From Halarchaeum grantii (GTDB lineage: Archaea; Halobacteriota; Halobacteria; Halobacteriales; Halobacteriaceae): DNA of 64,000 nt. Positions 16,741 to 25,723 of the stretch are shown here, in pieces. Where the stretch lies: NCBI RefSeq assembly GCF_014647455.2, contig NZ_BMPF01000002.1:372001-436000 (forward strand). The letters run 5' to 3'. Below the pieces are notes generated by a model. It saw nothing but the letters and a program-made list of their open reading frames with translations, ran no database searches and was not told the DNA's origin. Position 1 is the first letter of the stretch. Every line of letters begins with the position of its first letter. Made by a program: the position numbers and the translations under genes.

Positions 16741-18447
16741 ATGCCACGAAACCGACCCCCGACCCCGGACTCCGACGGCTCGAATCGCGCGACCGACAGG
16801 GGCGTCTCCGAGATACTCGGCGCCATCCTCCTCTTCGGCCTCCTGATAGCCATGCTCGTGCTCGTGCAGGTGGGCGCGGTGCCGGGGTGGAACCAGCAGG
16901 TGGAGTACCAGCACGACCAGCGCGCGCAGGGCGACATGGCTGAGCTCGCGGACTCGGTCTCCCGGGTCTCCGCGACCGGCATCGCCGAATCGGTCGCGAT
17001 CGAACTCGGGACGACGTACCCGGTGCGGCCGTTCCTCCTCAACCCGCCGCCGGCGAGCGGCACGATCCACACCGTCGATCGCGGGCCCGTGACGATACGG
17101 AACGCGATCGCGAGCGAGCGCGACGTCCGGGACTACTGGACGGGCGAGACGCGCAGTTTCGAGACGGCGGCCGTCGCGTACGACCCCGACTACAACGAGT
17201 ACGCGAACGCGCCGACGACGGTGCTCGAGGCGGGCGCGCTCTACAACGACTACGACGACGCCGACCGCGCGCTCGTCCTCGGGGGCGCGAAGCCCGTGAG
17301 CGGCGAGACGATTTCGCTGACGACGCTCACGGGGAACCTGAGCGAGAGCGGCGTCCGGACGGAGTCGGTCGCCGTCCGCGCGTCGAGCGCGCCGACGCAG
17401 ACGGTCGCGGTCAGCGGGCAGAACGGCGACCCGATCACGCTCTCGGTGCGGACGTCGATGCCGCTCGCGACGTGGCAGTCCTACCTCGAAGGGCAGTACG
17501 TGGCGAACGGCGGGCACGTGCTCGCGGACAGCCTCGCGCAGACCGCGCCGCCGAACGAGCGCGGCGTCCGAACGATCCAGTTCGCCCTCGAGGGGTCGGT
17601 GACGTACGACCTGCGCCTCTCGCGCGTCGCGGTCGGCGACGGCGGCGCGGAGGCGAACGCCACCTACCTCACGAAGGTCTCGGGCGGCGGCTACACGCCC
17701 GCCGGGAGCCGGACGGAGCTCGTCGCGCAGGCCCGCGACGCCTACAACGCGCCGACGTCGGGCGTTCCGATCACGTTCAGCGCGCCGTCCGGGACATTCG
17801 TCGACGGCGGGTCGACGGTGACGGTGACGACGGGGCCGGACGGCCGGGCGACGGCGACGTACGTCCCGGCGAGCGGGACGGCGAACGTCGAGGTGTCGGC
17901 GTCGAGCGAGCTCGACGGCGCGAGCGGGACGAGCGAGGCCGAGCGGACGACGTTCGACGTCAGCACGGTGCTCACGACCGGCGGGGGCGACGACGCCGGG
18001 GAGCCGAACCCGCGCGAGAGCGACGGCCCCTACCTGAGTTCGGTGACGTTCGTCAACGGCTGGAACGGGAACAAGTGGTTCGAGGCGACGTTCGCGAACG
18101 CCGGGAGCGGGACGCACACGTGGGTGAGCGCCCGCCTCGCCTTCTACAACAAGCAGGTGAACCCGGCGGACCAGCTCCCCGAGTACGTCGACTTCTACGC
18201 CTCGGCGACGGCGGCGACGGGGACGCGCCTCGAACTCCGGGGGCCGTACGAGCCACTGGGCGCGCCGATCACGTTCTCGGGGACGAGCACGCGGACGGTC
18301 CGACTCGACCCCGGGCAGGCGAACGAGGGCGGTGACGTGCAGTCCGGGGACTTCATGGTGATCAGCGTGAAGTACGCGGACGGCTCGACGGACACCTACT
18401 TCGTCGGCGCGGAGAGCACCACGTCGAAGAAGGACCCGAAGAACTAA
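16741..18447 (+). CDS. Pilin-like surface protein with Big_1-type domain
   Basis: A 568-residue predicted surface protein. The N terminus has an archaeal type IV pilin-like region: a basic stretch, then RGVSEILGAILLFGLLIAML, a hydrophobic helix of the type cut by a class III prepilin peptidase or left as an anchor. The middle is beta-rich with no known enzyme motif. Residues about 310-400 (AQARDAYNAPTSGVPITFSA...) look like a bacterial Ig-like (Big_1) domain. A C-terminal beta domain follows. The gene lies 2 bp after the PilC-like gene, so the ATPase and platform probably export or assemble it. At this length it is far larger than major pilins and may be a minor tip adhesin; that is inference. 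Confidence 0.75.
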   Translation: MPRNRPPTPDSDGSNRATDRGVSEILGAILLFGLLIAMLVLVQVGAVPGWNQQVEYQHDQRAQGDMAELADSVSRVSATGIAESVAIELGTTYPVRPFLLNPPPASGTIHTVDRGPVTIRNAIASERDVRDYWTGETRSFETAAVAYDPDYNEYANAPTTVLEAGALYNDYDDADRALVLGGAKPVSGETISLTTLTGNLSESGVRTESVAVRASSAPTQTVAVSGQNGDPITLSVRTSMPLATWQSYLEGQYVANGGHVLADSLAQTAPPNERGVRTIQFALEGSVTYDLRLSRVAVGDGGAEANATYLTKVSGGGYTPAGSRTELVAQARDAYNAPTSGVPITFSAPSGTFVDGGSTVTVTTGPDGRATATYVPASGTANVEVSASSELDGASGTSEAERTTFDVSTVLTTGGGDDAGEPNPRESDGPYLSSVTFVNGWNGNKWFEATFANAGSGTHTWVSARLAFYNKQVNPADQLPEYVDFYASATAATGTRLELRGPYEPLGAPITFSGTSTRTVRLDPGQANEGGDVQSGDFMVISVKYADGSTDTYFVGAESTTSKKDPKN

Positions 18448-18471
18448 CCCCGTCTCTCGGACACTCCGGGT

Positions 18472-19497
18472 ATGGACCCCGGGAAGGTCGAGCGCGCGTT
18501 CTTCGATGAGCACATCTATCCCCGCCTCGGCGCCGAGCGCGAGGACGTTCGCCTCGGGCCGACGCACGGCGCGGACTTCGGCGTCGTCGACGTCGGCGAG
18601 TCGGTGGTGGCGCTCGCGACCGATCCGGTGTTCGTCCTGCGCGAACTCGGCGTCGAGCGCGCGGCGTGGTTCGCCTTCCACATCGTCGTGAGCGACGCCG
18701 CCCTCTCGGGCATCCCGCCCTCGCATCTCAGCGTCGACCTGAACCTCCCGCCGGACACGTCGGCGGAGTACTTCGGGCGGCTCTGGGAGGTCTTCGACCG
18801 CGAGGCGCGCGAACTGAGGATGGCGGTCACGACCGGGCACACGGGCACGTACGCGGGGTGCGCGTGGCCGACGGTCGGCGCGGCGACGACGCTCGCGGTG
18901 GGCGACCCCGACGACCTCGTGGTTCCGACGGGCGCCGCGCCGGGCGACGTTCTCGTCTGTACGAAGGGGCCGGCGATAGAGACGACGGGGCTCCTGAGCG
19001 TGCTCTACGGGGACGCCCTCGACCTCCCCGCGTCGACCGTCGCGGCGGGGCGGGCGCGCTTCGAGGAGGCGAGTCCCGTCCGGGACGCGCTGACGGCGGC
19101 GGCCGGGCCGGTGACGGCGATGCACGACGCGACCGAGCGCGGCGTCGACAACGCCCTGCACGAGCTCGCCGCCGCCTCGGGCGTCGCACTCGACGCGGAG
19201 CGCGAGCGCTTCCCCGTTGGCGACGGCGTGCGCGCGGTCTGCGAGGCCTTCGACCTCGACCCGTGGGTCACATCGAGCGAGGGCACGGTTCTCCTGACGG
19301 TGCGTCCGGACGGCGTCGGAGCCGTCCTGCGCGCGCTCGACGCGGAAGGGATCAGGGCGGGCGCGGTCGGCGAGGTGCGCGAGGGAAGCGGCGTGACGAT
19401 GGACGGCGAGGCGCTGGCGAAGCCGACGAGCGACCCGCTCTGGGAGGCCTACGAGCGCGGGAAGGAGCGGTACGGCGTGCAGACGGAGTGGCCGTAG
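18472..19497 (+). CDS. AIR synthase-related protein
   Basis: A 341-residue protein of the PurM/HypE/ThiL-like ATP-binding superfamily, called AIR synthase-related in archaea. Recognisable pieces are the N-terminal domain with VVALATDPVF, the TTGHTGTYAGC segment and the C-terminal ATERGVDNALHELAAASG, which matches the MTDxTxGGL-type motif of HypE and PurM. True HypE ends in a Pro-x-Cys tail; here the end is TEWP, so it is not a hydrogenase maturation protein of the usual kind. PurM proper differs in motif order. Substrate unknown. It lies 24 bp after the pilin-like gene, on the same strand. Confidence 0.72.
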   Translation: MDPGKVERAFFDEHIYPRLGAEREDVRLGPTHGADFGVVDVGESVVALATDPVFVLRELGVERAAWFAFHIVVSDAALSGIPPSHLSVDLNLPPDTSAEYFGRLWEVFDREARELRMAVTTGHTGTYAGCAWPTVGAATTLAVGDPDDLVVPTGAAPGDVLVCTKGPAIETTGLLSVLYGDALDLPASTVAAGRARFEEASPVRDALTAAAGPVTAMHDATERGVDNALHELAAASGVALDAERERFPVGDGVRAVCEAFDLDPWVTSSEGTVLLTVRPDGVGAVLRALDAEGIRAGAVGEVREGSGVTMDGEALAKPTSDPLWEAYERGKERYGVQTEWP

Positions 19498-19541
19498 CTC
19501 GCGTGAAATGCGGCGGAAAAACGGCGCGACGACGCGCGTCA

Positions 19542-19692
19542 CACCCTGCTCGTATCTACTAGTTGTGACGAGAACCACTTAAAGAGAGGTCGGACGGGAC
19601 GGCGGCGTCGCGACTCGACGGGAAGGTGTGGTCGCCCCAGAAGACGGGACCACCCTGCTCGTATCTACTGCTTGTGACGAGAGCTACTTAAA
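19542..19692 (+). repeat. Duplicated 42-bp promoter element before mutS-mutL
   Basis: Two 42-bp direct repeats, 19542-19583 and 19651-19692, are identical at 38 positions. Each carries CTCGT and ACGAG arms spaced by 14 nt and ends in CTTAAA, a TATA-like element. They fill the gap between the AIR-synthase-like gene and the second mutS. A third TATA-like TTTTACT at 19711-19717 serves the short ORF at 19739. They look like duplicated operators or promoters, but no regulator is known. Confidence 0.6.
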
Positions 19693-19738
19693 CGATGGCG
19701 AGCGGTGGTGTTTTACTCGCAGACGGCCACCTACCGCC

Positions 19739-19780
19739 ATGACCGAGACGCCTGCACGTGACGGGGTGAGGGCGGCGTGA
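19739..19780 (+). CDS. 13-codon leader ORF overlapping mutS
   Basis: ATG at 19739 opens MTETPARDGVRAA, whose TGA overlaps the GTG start of mutS by 4 nt. A TTTTACT TATA-like box centred about 27 bp upstream predicts a transcript beginning at this ATG. GGTGAG inside the frame, 7 nt before the GTG, is a good Shine-Dalgarno for mutS. It has the same layout as the leader ORFs of nasA and uvrA. No homologue is recognised. Confidence 0.45.
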   Translation: MTETPARDGVRAA

Positions 19781-22500
19781 CCGGCATCGTCGAGGAGTTC
19801 CTCGCGCTGAAGGAGGGGACGGACGCGGACGTCCTCGCGATGCAGGTCGGGGACTTCTACGAGTTCTTCGCGGAGGACGCCCGCCTCGTCGCCGACGAGC
19901 TCGACCTGAAGGTCTCCGAGAAGTCGAGCCACGGCTCCTCCTACCCGATGGCCGGCGTCCCCCTCTCGGAGCTGACGCCGTACCTGAAGTCGCTCGTCGA
20001 GCGCGGCTACACCGTCGCCGTCGCCGAGCAGCGCGGGAGCGACGACACGACGCGCGAGATAACGCGGAAAGCGACGCCCGGCACCCTGCTGGAGGCGACG
20101 GGCGCGGACGCGCGCTACCTCGTGAGCGTCGTTCGCGACGGCGACGCGTGGGGCCTCGCGGCGGTGGACGTGACGACGGGCGCGTTCCACGTCACCGAGG
20201 TGACTGGTGAGCGGACGGCGCTCGCGGAACTCGGGCGCTTCGACCCCGAGGAGGTGCTCCCCGGTCCCGACGTTCGCGACGACGAGGGCGTGCTCGACGC
20301 GCTGCGCGAGGACACGGACGCGACGCTCACCGTGCACGCCACGGACGCGTTCGCGCCGGGCCGCGCGACCCACCGCGTGCGCGAGCAGTTCGGCGAGGGG
20401 ACCCTCGACGCCATCGGCGTCGCCCCCGAGGGGGCGGGTGCGCGCGCGGCTGGCGCGGCGCTCGACTACGTCGAAGAGACGGGCGTCGGCGTCCTCGCCT
20501 CGCTGACGCGCGTGCAGGCCTACGAGGCGGACGACCACGTCGCGCTCGACCCGACGACGCGCCGGAACCTCGAACTGACGGGGACGATGCACGGCGACCG
20601 CGCGGGGTCGCTCGCGGCGACGCTCGACCACACGGTGACGTCGATGGGCGCGCGCCGCCTCGAAGCGTGGCTCCTCCGGCCCGTGCAGGACCGCGCCGAG
20701 GTGGCGCGCAGACACGACTGCGTCGCGGCGCTCGCCGGGGACGCCCTCGAACGGGACGCGGTGCGCGAGACGCTGGACGGCGCGTACGACCTCGAGCGCC
20801 TCGCGGCGCGCGCGACGAGCGGGAGCGCGGACCCGGCGGCGATACGCCGCGTCGCCGACACGCTGGAGCGGCTGCCGGCGCTGCGCGAGCGCCTCGCCTC
20901 GTCGCCCGCGCTCGCGGACTCCCCGCTGAAGGGGATTCTCGACCGCGTGGACGCCGAGGCGGCCGAGGACCTGCGCGAGACGGTCGACGACGCGCTCGCC
21001 GACGAGCCGGGCGGGGAGACGGGCATCTTCGCGCGGGGGTACGACGAGGAGCTCGACCGGATCGCCGAGGAGCACGACGCCGTCGTCGCGTTCTTCGACT
21101 CGCTCGCCGAGCGCGTGAAGGCGGAGACGGAGCTCTCGCGCGTGACGGTCGACCGGAACAAGACGGACGGCTACTACGTGCAGGTCGGCCACTCGCAGAC
21201 CGACCGGGTACCCGAGCACTTCCGGGAGGTGAAGACGCTGAAGAACTCGAAGCGCTATCGCACCGACGAGCTCGACGAGAAGGAACGCGCCCTCGTGCGC
21301 TTGGAGGAGGAGCGCGCCGCCCGCGAGCGCGAGCTCTTCGAGGCCCTCCGCGAGGAGGTGGCGGCGCACGCGTCGCTCCTGCAGGACGCGGGCCGCGCGC
21401 TCGCGGAGGTGGACGCGCTCGCGTCGTTCGCCGAGCACGCCTCCGCGAACCGCTGGGCGCGCCCCGAGCTCCGAGACGACCGCGAACTCGACGTCGTGGC
21501 GGGGCGCCACCCGGTCGTCGAGCAGACCGTGGAGTTCGTCCCGAACGACGCGCGCCTCACCGACGACCGGCGCTTCCTCGTCGTGACGGGGCCGAACATG
21601 AGCGGGAAGAGCACCTACATGCGCCAGACGGCGCTGATCGTGTTGCTCGCGCAGGCCGGGAGTTTCGTGCCCGCCGAATCGGCGGAACTCGGCCTCGTGG
21701 ACGGCATCTACACGCGCGTCGGCGCGCTCGACGAGCTCGCGCAGGGGCGCTCGACGTTCATGGTGGAGATGCAGGAGCTCTCGAACATCCTCCACTCCGC
21801 GACCGAGGACTCGCTCGTCGTGCTCGACGAAGTGGGTCGCGGGACGGCGAGCGACGACGGCATCAGCATCGCGTGGGCGGCGACCGAGTACCTCCACAAC
21901 GAGGTGCGCGCGAAGACGCTGTTCGCGACGCACTACCACGAGCTGACGGCGCTCGCCGACCGCCTCGACGGCGTGCGGAACGTCCACGTGGAAGTGGACG
22001 AGCGAAACGATGGGGAGAGCGTGACGTTCCTCCGGACGGTCGCTGAGGGCCCGGCGGACCGCTCCTACGGCATCCACGTGGCGGACCTCGCGGGCGTCCC
22101 CGATCCCGTGGTGTCACGCTCGCGGGACGTCCTCGCGAAGCTCCGCGCTGACGAAGCCATCGACGTCCGGGGCGGCGCGACCGGTGGCGAGGAGACCGAG
22201 CAGGTGGTCTTCGACCTCGGGAGCGGCGAGCTCCGGACCGGAGGCGGTGCGGACGCCGACGCGGATGCGACGTCGGGTGACGCGACTGCGATGGCGGACG
22301 CGGACCCTGACCCGGGTGCGGACGCGAGCGCCGGGGCCGAAGCGGACGGCGGGCGCGCGGGCGGCGAGGCGGCGCTCGACGCCGACGCGCGCGCGGTGCT
22401 CGAGGAGGTGCGCGGCGTCGACATCAACAACACGTCGCCGCTCGAGCTGCTCCAGCGGGTGAACGAGTGGCAAAAGCGGATGAGCGAGCGCGATGAGTGA
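19777..22500 (+). CDS. mutS: DNA mismatch recognition ATPase MutS (second copy)
   Basis: A 907-residue MutS, GTG start. GDFYEFF at residues 25-31 supplies the mismatch-probing Phe and Glu; Walker [10 protein letters not shown] is near residue 605 and [15 protein letters not shown] the Walker B. The ATPase end is followed by about 90 residues rich in Asp, Ala and Gly before a short C-terminal helix-like segment (NTSPLELLQRVNEWQKR), the usual MutS tail. The gene overlaps mutL by 8 nt, so this copy is the MutL-linked one. GTG 19777 gives MTGIVEEFL, the usual haloarchaeal MutS opening. A 13-codon ORF and a duplicated 42-bp element precede it. Confidence 0.95.
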   Translation: MTGIVEEFLALKEGTDADVLAMQVGDFYEFFAEDARLVADELDLKVSEKSSHGSSYPMAGVPLSELTPYLKSLVERGYTVAVAEQRGSDDTTREITRKATPGTLLEATGADARYLVSVVRDGDAWGLAAVDVTTGAFHVTEVTGERTALAELGRFDPEEVLPGPDVRDDEGVLDALREDTDATLTVHATDAFAPGRATHRVREQFGEGTLDAIGVAPEGAGARAAGAALDYVEETGVGVLASLTRVQAYEADDHVALDPTTRRNLELTGTMHGDRAGSLAATLDHTVTSMGARRLEAWLLRPVQDRAEVARRHDCVAALAGDALERDAVRETLDGAYDLERLAARATSGSADPAAIRRVADTLERLPALRERLASSPALADSPLKGILDRVDAEAAEDLRETVDDALADEPGGETGIFARGYDEELDRIAEEHDAVVAFFDSLAERVKAETELSRVTVDRNKTDGYYVQVGHSQTDRVPEHFREVKTLKNSKRYRTDELDEKERALVRLEEERAARERELFEALREEVAAHASLLQDAGRALAEVDALASFAEHASANRWARPELRDDRELDVVAGRHPVVEQTVEFVPNDARLTDDRRFLVVTGPNMSGKSTYMRQTALIVLLAQAGSFVPAESAELGLVDGIYTRVGALDELAQGRSTFMVEMQELSNILHSATEDSLVVLDEVGRGTASDDGISIAWAATEYLHNEVRAKTLFATHYHELTALADRLDGVRNVHVEVDERNDGESVTFLRTVAEGPADRSYGIHVADLAGVPDPVVSRSRDVLAKLRADEAIDVRGGATGGEETEQVVFDLGSGELRTGGGADADADATSGDATAMADADPDPGADASAGAEADGGRAGGEAALDADARAVLEEVRGVDINNTSPLELLQRVNEWQKRMSERDE

Positions 22501-24454
22501 GGAGATCCGCGAACTCGACGCGACGACGGTCGAACGCATCGCGGCGGGCGAGGTGGTCGAGCGGCCCGCGTCCGTCGTGAAGGAGCTCGTGGAGAACAGC
22601 CTCGACGCGGACGCCTCGCGGATCGAGGTCGAGGTGGACGGGGACGGCACCGAGCGGGTCGCGGTGCGCGACGACGGCGTCGGGATGACGCGCCCGGACG
22701 CGAAGGTCGCGGTCCGACAGCACACGACGTCGAAGATCCGGGACGCCGACGACCTCGCGAGCGTGGCGACGCTCGGCTTCCGCGGGGAGGCCCTGCACAC
22801 GATCGCCGCCGTCTCGAAGACGACGGTGACGACCCGCGCCCGCGAGGGCGACGGGCCCGCGACCGAACTCCGGATCGAGGGCGGGGACGTCGAGGCGGTT
22901 CGGTCGGCGGGGCGCGCGCCGGGGACGACGATCGAGGTGCGCGACCTCTTCTACAACACGCCGGCGCGACGCGAGTTCCTGAGCGCCGCGAGCACGGAGT
23001 TCGGGCACGTGAACCGCGCCGTCTCCCGGTACGCGCTCGCGAACCCGGACGTCGCGGTGTCGCTCGCCCACGACGGGACGGAGACGTTCGCGACGCCGGG
23101 CGACGGCGACCTCCGGGGGGCGATGCTCGCCGTCTACGGCCGCGACGTCGCGGAGGCGATGATCCGCGTGGACGCGACGCCCGACGGCCCGCTCGAACGG
23201 GTGTCGGGCTACGTGAGCCACCCGGAGACGACGCGCTCGACGCGCGAGTACCTCGCGACGTACGTGAACGGCCGCTACGTCAGCGATTCGGTGCTCCGGG
23301 AGGCGCTCGTCGAGGCGTACGGCACGCAGCTCGCGGCGGACCGCTTCCCGTTCGCGGTGCTGGACGTCGAAATACCCCCGGAGGCGGTGGACGCGAACGT
23401 CCACCCCCGGAAGATGGCGGTGCGCTTCGAGGACGAGGCGGGCGTCCGCGAGGGCGTCACCGAAGCGGTGCACGACGCCCTGCTCGAGGCGGGGCTGGTG
23501 CGTTCGCGGGCACCGCGCGGCGCGTCGCAGCCGCGCGACGCGGCGATCGCGCCCGAGCGGGACGGCGAGGCCGACGCGACGGGGACCAGAACCGAGCCGG
23601 GAGCGTCGTCGGCGCCGGCCACGCGGTCGTCGAGCACGGGCGCGCGCTCCGGACGCCGCTCGCGTTCGGGAACGGATACCGGTGAGAGCGCGTCGGGCGG
23701 AGGGAGAAGTGCGCGGACGGACGCATCGGACGGGGGTAGTCGCGGCGGCGGCCGCGGCGACGGCGCGGGGCGGAAGTTCGCGGGCGCGTCGCGGAACGCG
23801 CGCCTGCCGGGAGCCGCTGGTGACGCGGACGAGTCACCCGAGCGCGAGCGCCTCCCGGAGATGCGCGTGCTCGGCCAGCTCCACGACACGTACGTCGTCG
23901 CCGAGACCCCGACGGGGCTGGTGCTCGTGGACCAGCACGCGGCGGACGAGCGGGTGCGCTACGAGGCCCTCCGCGAGGAGCTCGGCGAGTCACCGGCCTC
24001 CCAGTCGCTCGTCGCGCCCGCCGAGCTGGAGGTGACGGCCGCCGAGGCGGCGGCGTTCGAGGCGTCGCTCGCGGGGCTCCGCGAAGCGGGCTTCGACGCC
24101 GAGTTGGACGGGCGGACGGTCGTCGTCTCGGCGGTGCCGGCCGTCTTCGGGCACGTCCTCGACGCCGAGTTGGTGCGGGACGTGCTCGCGTCGGCGGCGA
24201 GCGCCGTCGGGGGCGACGACGTGCGGTCGGCGGCGGACGCGGTGCTCGCGGACATGGCGTGCAAGCCCGCGATAACTGGGAACACGTCGCTCGCGGAGGG
24301 TGACGTGACGGCCCTGTTGGAGCGCCTCGACGCCTGCGAGGAGCCGTGGGCGTGCCCGCACGGCCGGCCGGTCGTCGTCGAGCTCGACGAGGCGGAGCTC
24401 GACGCGCGCTTCGAGCGCGACTATCCGGGCCATCAGGACCGCGCGCCGGAGTAG
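22493..24454 (+). CDS. mutL: DNA mismatch repair protein MutL
   Basis: A 653-residue MutL. The GHKL ATPase shows ELVENSLDADA, DDGVGM and LGFRGEALHTI in the first 105 residues. A linker of about 130 residues, rich in Ser, Gly and Arg, separates it from the C-terminal domain. That domain holds the endonuclease motif DQHAADERVRYE (DQHA-x2-E-x4-E) near residue 480, plus ACKPAI and CPHGRP, so this MutL should nick DNA, as in organisms without MutH. It overlaps mutS by 8 nt and is co-expressed with it. Together with the other mutS and nucS, the cell carries two separate mismatch systems. Confidence 0.95.
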   Translation: MSEEIRELDATTVERIAAGEVVERPASVVKELVENSLDADASRIEVEVDGDGTERVAVRDDGVGMTRPDAKVAVRQHTTSKIRDADDLASVATLGFRGEALHTIAAVSKTTVTTRAREGDGPATELRIEGGDVEAVRSAGRAPGTTIEVRDLFYNTPARREFLSAASTEFGHVNRAVSRYALANPDVAVSLAHDGTETFATPGDGDLRGAMLAVYGRDVAEAMIRVDATPDGPLERVSGYVSHPETTRSTREYLATYVNGRYVSDSVLREALVEAYGTQLAADRFPFAVLDVEIPPEAVDANVHPRKMAVRFEDEAGVREGVTEAVHDALLEAGLVRSRAPRGASQPRDAAIAPERDGEADATGTRTEPGASSAPATRSSSTGARSGRRSRSGTDTGESASGGGRSARTDASDGGSRGGGRGDGAGRKFAGASRNARLPGAAGDADESPERERLPEMRVLGQLHDTYVVAETPTGLVLVDQHAADERVRYEALREELGESPASQSLVAPAELEVTAAEAAAFEASLAGLREAGFDAELDGRTVVVSAVPAVFGHVLDAELVRDVLASAASAVGGDDVRSAADAVLADMACKPAITGNTSLAEGDVTALLERLDACEEPWACPHGRPVVVELDEAELDARFERDYPGHQDRAPE

Positions 24455-24499
24455 GTGGCGTGGCGGAGGATTCATATACTGGTAGTGGTAAGCACACTC

Positions 24500-24646
24500 A
24501 TGGACGGTGGCCTCGAAGACCCACTGACGATGCTGGCCTCGGAGACGACCGACCGCGAGGCGTGGCGCGCGGACGACCCCGTGCTGTTGGTCGGCCTCCT
24601 GCTCGTCGCCGTCGAGTTCCTCGCGCTCTTCGTCCTCGTCGGGTGA
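24500..24646 (+). CDS. Small membrane protein
   Basis: A 48-residue protein: an acidic 27-residue head (MDGGLEDPLTMLASETTDRE...) and one transmembrane helix made of Leu and Val at the C-terminal half (LLVGLLLVAVEFLALFVLV). The ATG lies 27 bp after TCATATAC, a clear TATA-like box, so it should be expressed from its own leaderless transcript. No family recognised. It sits between mutL and the KDG kinase gene. Confidence 0.6.
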   Translation: MDGGLEDPLTMLASETTDREAWRADDPVLLVGLLLVAVEFLALFVLVG

Positions 24647-24696
24647 ACCGGCGGGAATCCCGGTCATTCATTTAGGGCGCCGTCGTCACCCGAGAT

Positions 24697-25650
24697 ATGA
24701 GTGATCTCGTGACGTTCGGCGAGACGATGCTGCGCCTCAGCCCGCCCGGGCAGGAGCGCATCGAGCGCGCGACCGAGCTCGAGTTCCGCGCGGCGGGCGC
24801 GGAGAGCAACGTCGCGGTGAACGCCGGCCGCCTCGGCGTCGAGGCGACGTGGCTGTCGAAGCTCCCGGAGTCGCCGCTCGGCCGGAAGGTGACGGCGACC
24901 GTCGAGTCGCAGGGCGCCGACGCGGACGTCGTCTGGAGCGAGGAGGGCCGACAGGGCACCTACTACCTCGAACAGGCGTCGAAGCCGCGTCCGACGAACG
25001 TCGTCTACGACCGCGCGAACGCCGCCGTGACGACGGCGACCGCCGACGAACTCCCCACCGAGCGCATCGAGCGCGCGGACTGCTTCTACACCTCGGGCAT
25101 CACGCCCGCGCTCTCCGACACGCTCGAGGGGACGACCGCCGACCTGCTCGAGCTCGCGCAGGACGCGGGGACGACGACGGTGTTCGACGTGAACTACCGC
25201 TCGAAGCTCTGGACGCCCGCCGAGGCGCGCCCCGTCCTCGAGTCGCTCTTCCCGGCTATCGACGTGCTCGTGACCGCCGAGCGCGACGCCCGCGCGGTGC
25301 TCGGCCTCGAGGGCGACGCCGAGCGGATCGCACGCGACCTCGCCGACGAGTGGGGCTTCGAGACGGTGGTCGTGACGCGCGGCGCGGCGGGCGCGCTCGC
25401 GCTCCACGCGGGCGACGTTACCGAACAGCCCGCCATCGAAGCGGACACCTACGACGCCGTCGGGACCGGGGACGCGTTCGTCGGGGGCTTCCTCACGCGC
25501 CGCCTGCAGGGCGACGGCGTCCCCGCCGCCCTCGAGTACGCGGCCGCCGTCGCGTCGCTCAAGCGCACGATTCCGGGCGACACCGCGCTCGTCACGCCCG
25601 ACGAGGTCGAGGCCGTCCTCGAGAAGACGGACGACGGCATCGCGCGCTAG
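24697..25650 (+). CDS. kdgK: PfkB-family sugar kinase, probable KDG kinase
   Basis: A 317-residue ribokinase-family kinase. It opens with DLVTFGETMLRLSPPG and has AAGAESNVAVNAGRLG, the substrate-binding start of the fold, then FDVNYRSKLW and the PfkB signature DAVGTGDAFVGGFL with the catalytic Asp. The DVNYR and GETMLR motifs are typical of 2-keto-3-deoxygluconate kinases, which act in the semi-phosphorylative Entner-Doudoroff pathway of haloarchaea. The ROK glucokinase at 59593 and the azf-like dehydrogenase at 46092 in this window also belong to sugar breakdown. KDG specificity is by family resemblance; another ketose is possible. Confidence 0.75.
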   Translation: MSDLVTFGETMLRLSPPGQERIERATELEFRAAGAESNVAVNAGRLGVEATWLSKLPESPLGRKVTATVESQGADADVVWSEEGRQGTYYLEQASKPRPTNVVYDRANAAVTTATADELPTERIERADCFYTSGITPALSDTLEGTTADLLELAQDAGTTTVFDVNYRSKLWTPAEARPVLESLFPAIDVLVTAERDARAVLGLEGDAERIARDLADEWGFETVVVTRGAAGALALHAGDVTEQPAIEADTYDAVGTGDAFVGGFLTRRLQGDGVPAALEYAAAVASLKRTIPGDTALVTPDEVEAVLEKTDDGIAR

Positions 25651-25723
25651 ACCGGCGGAGCGGTTGGCGCGTCGAGGTGTGGCCACAACGCATTTTCGCC
25701 CGACGCCGTGACGCCGAACACAC

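Noticed and set aside
18472-19497. A [NiFe] hydrogenase maturation gene (hypE)
   Set aside because: The C-terminal Cys needed by HypE is missing and no hydrogenase genes are nearby.
16588-19578. A 996-codon minus-strand frame opposite the pilin-like and AIR-synthase-like genes
   Set aside because: Arg/Val-rich shadow with no motif; both real genes on the plus strand have recognised domains and operon overlaps.
19684-22077. A 797-codon minus-strand frame opposite the second mutS
   Set aside because: Exact shadow of mutS, Arg/His/Val-rich, no start signals.
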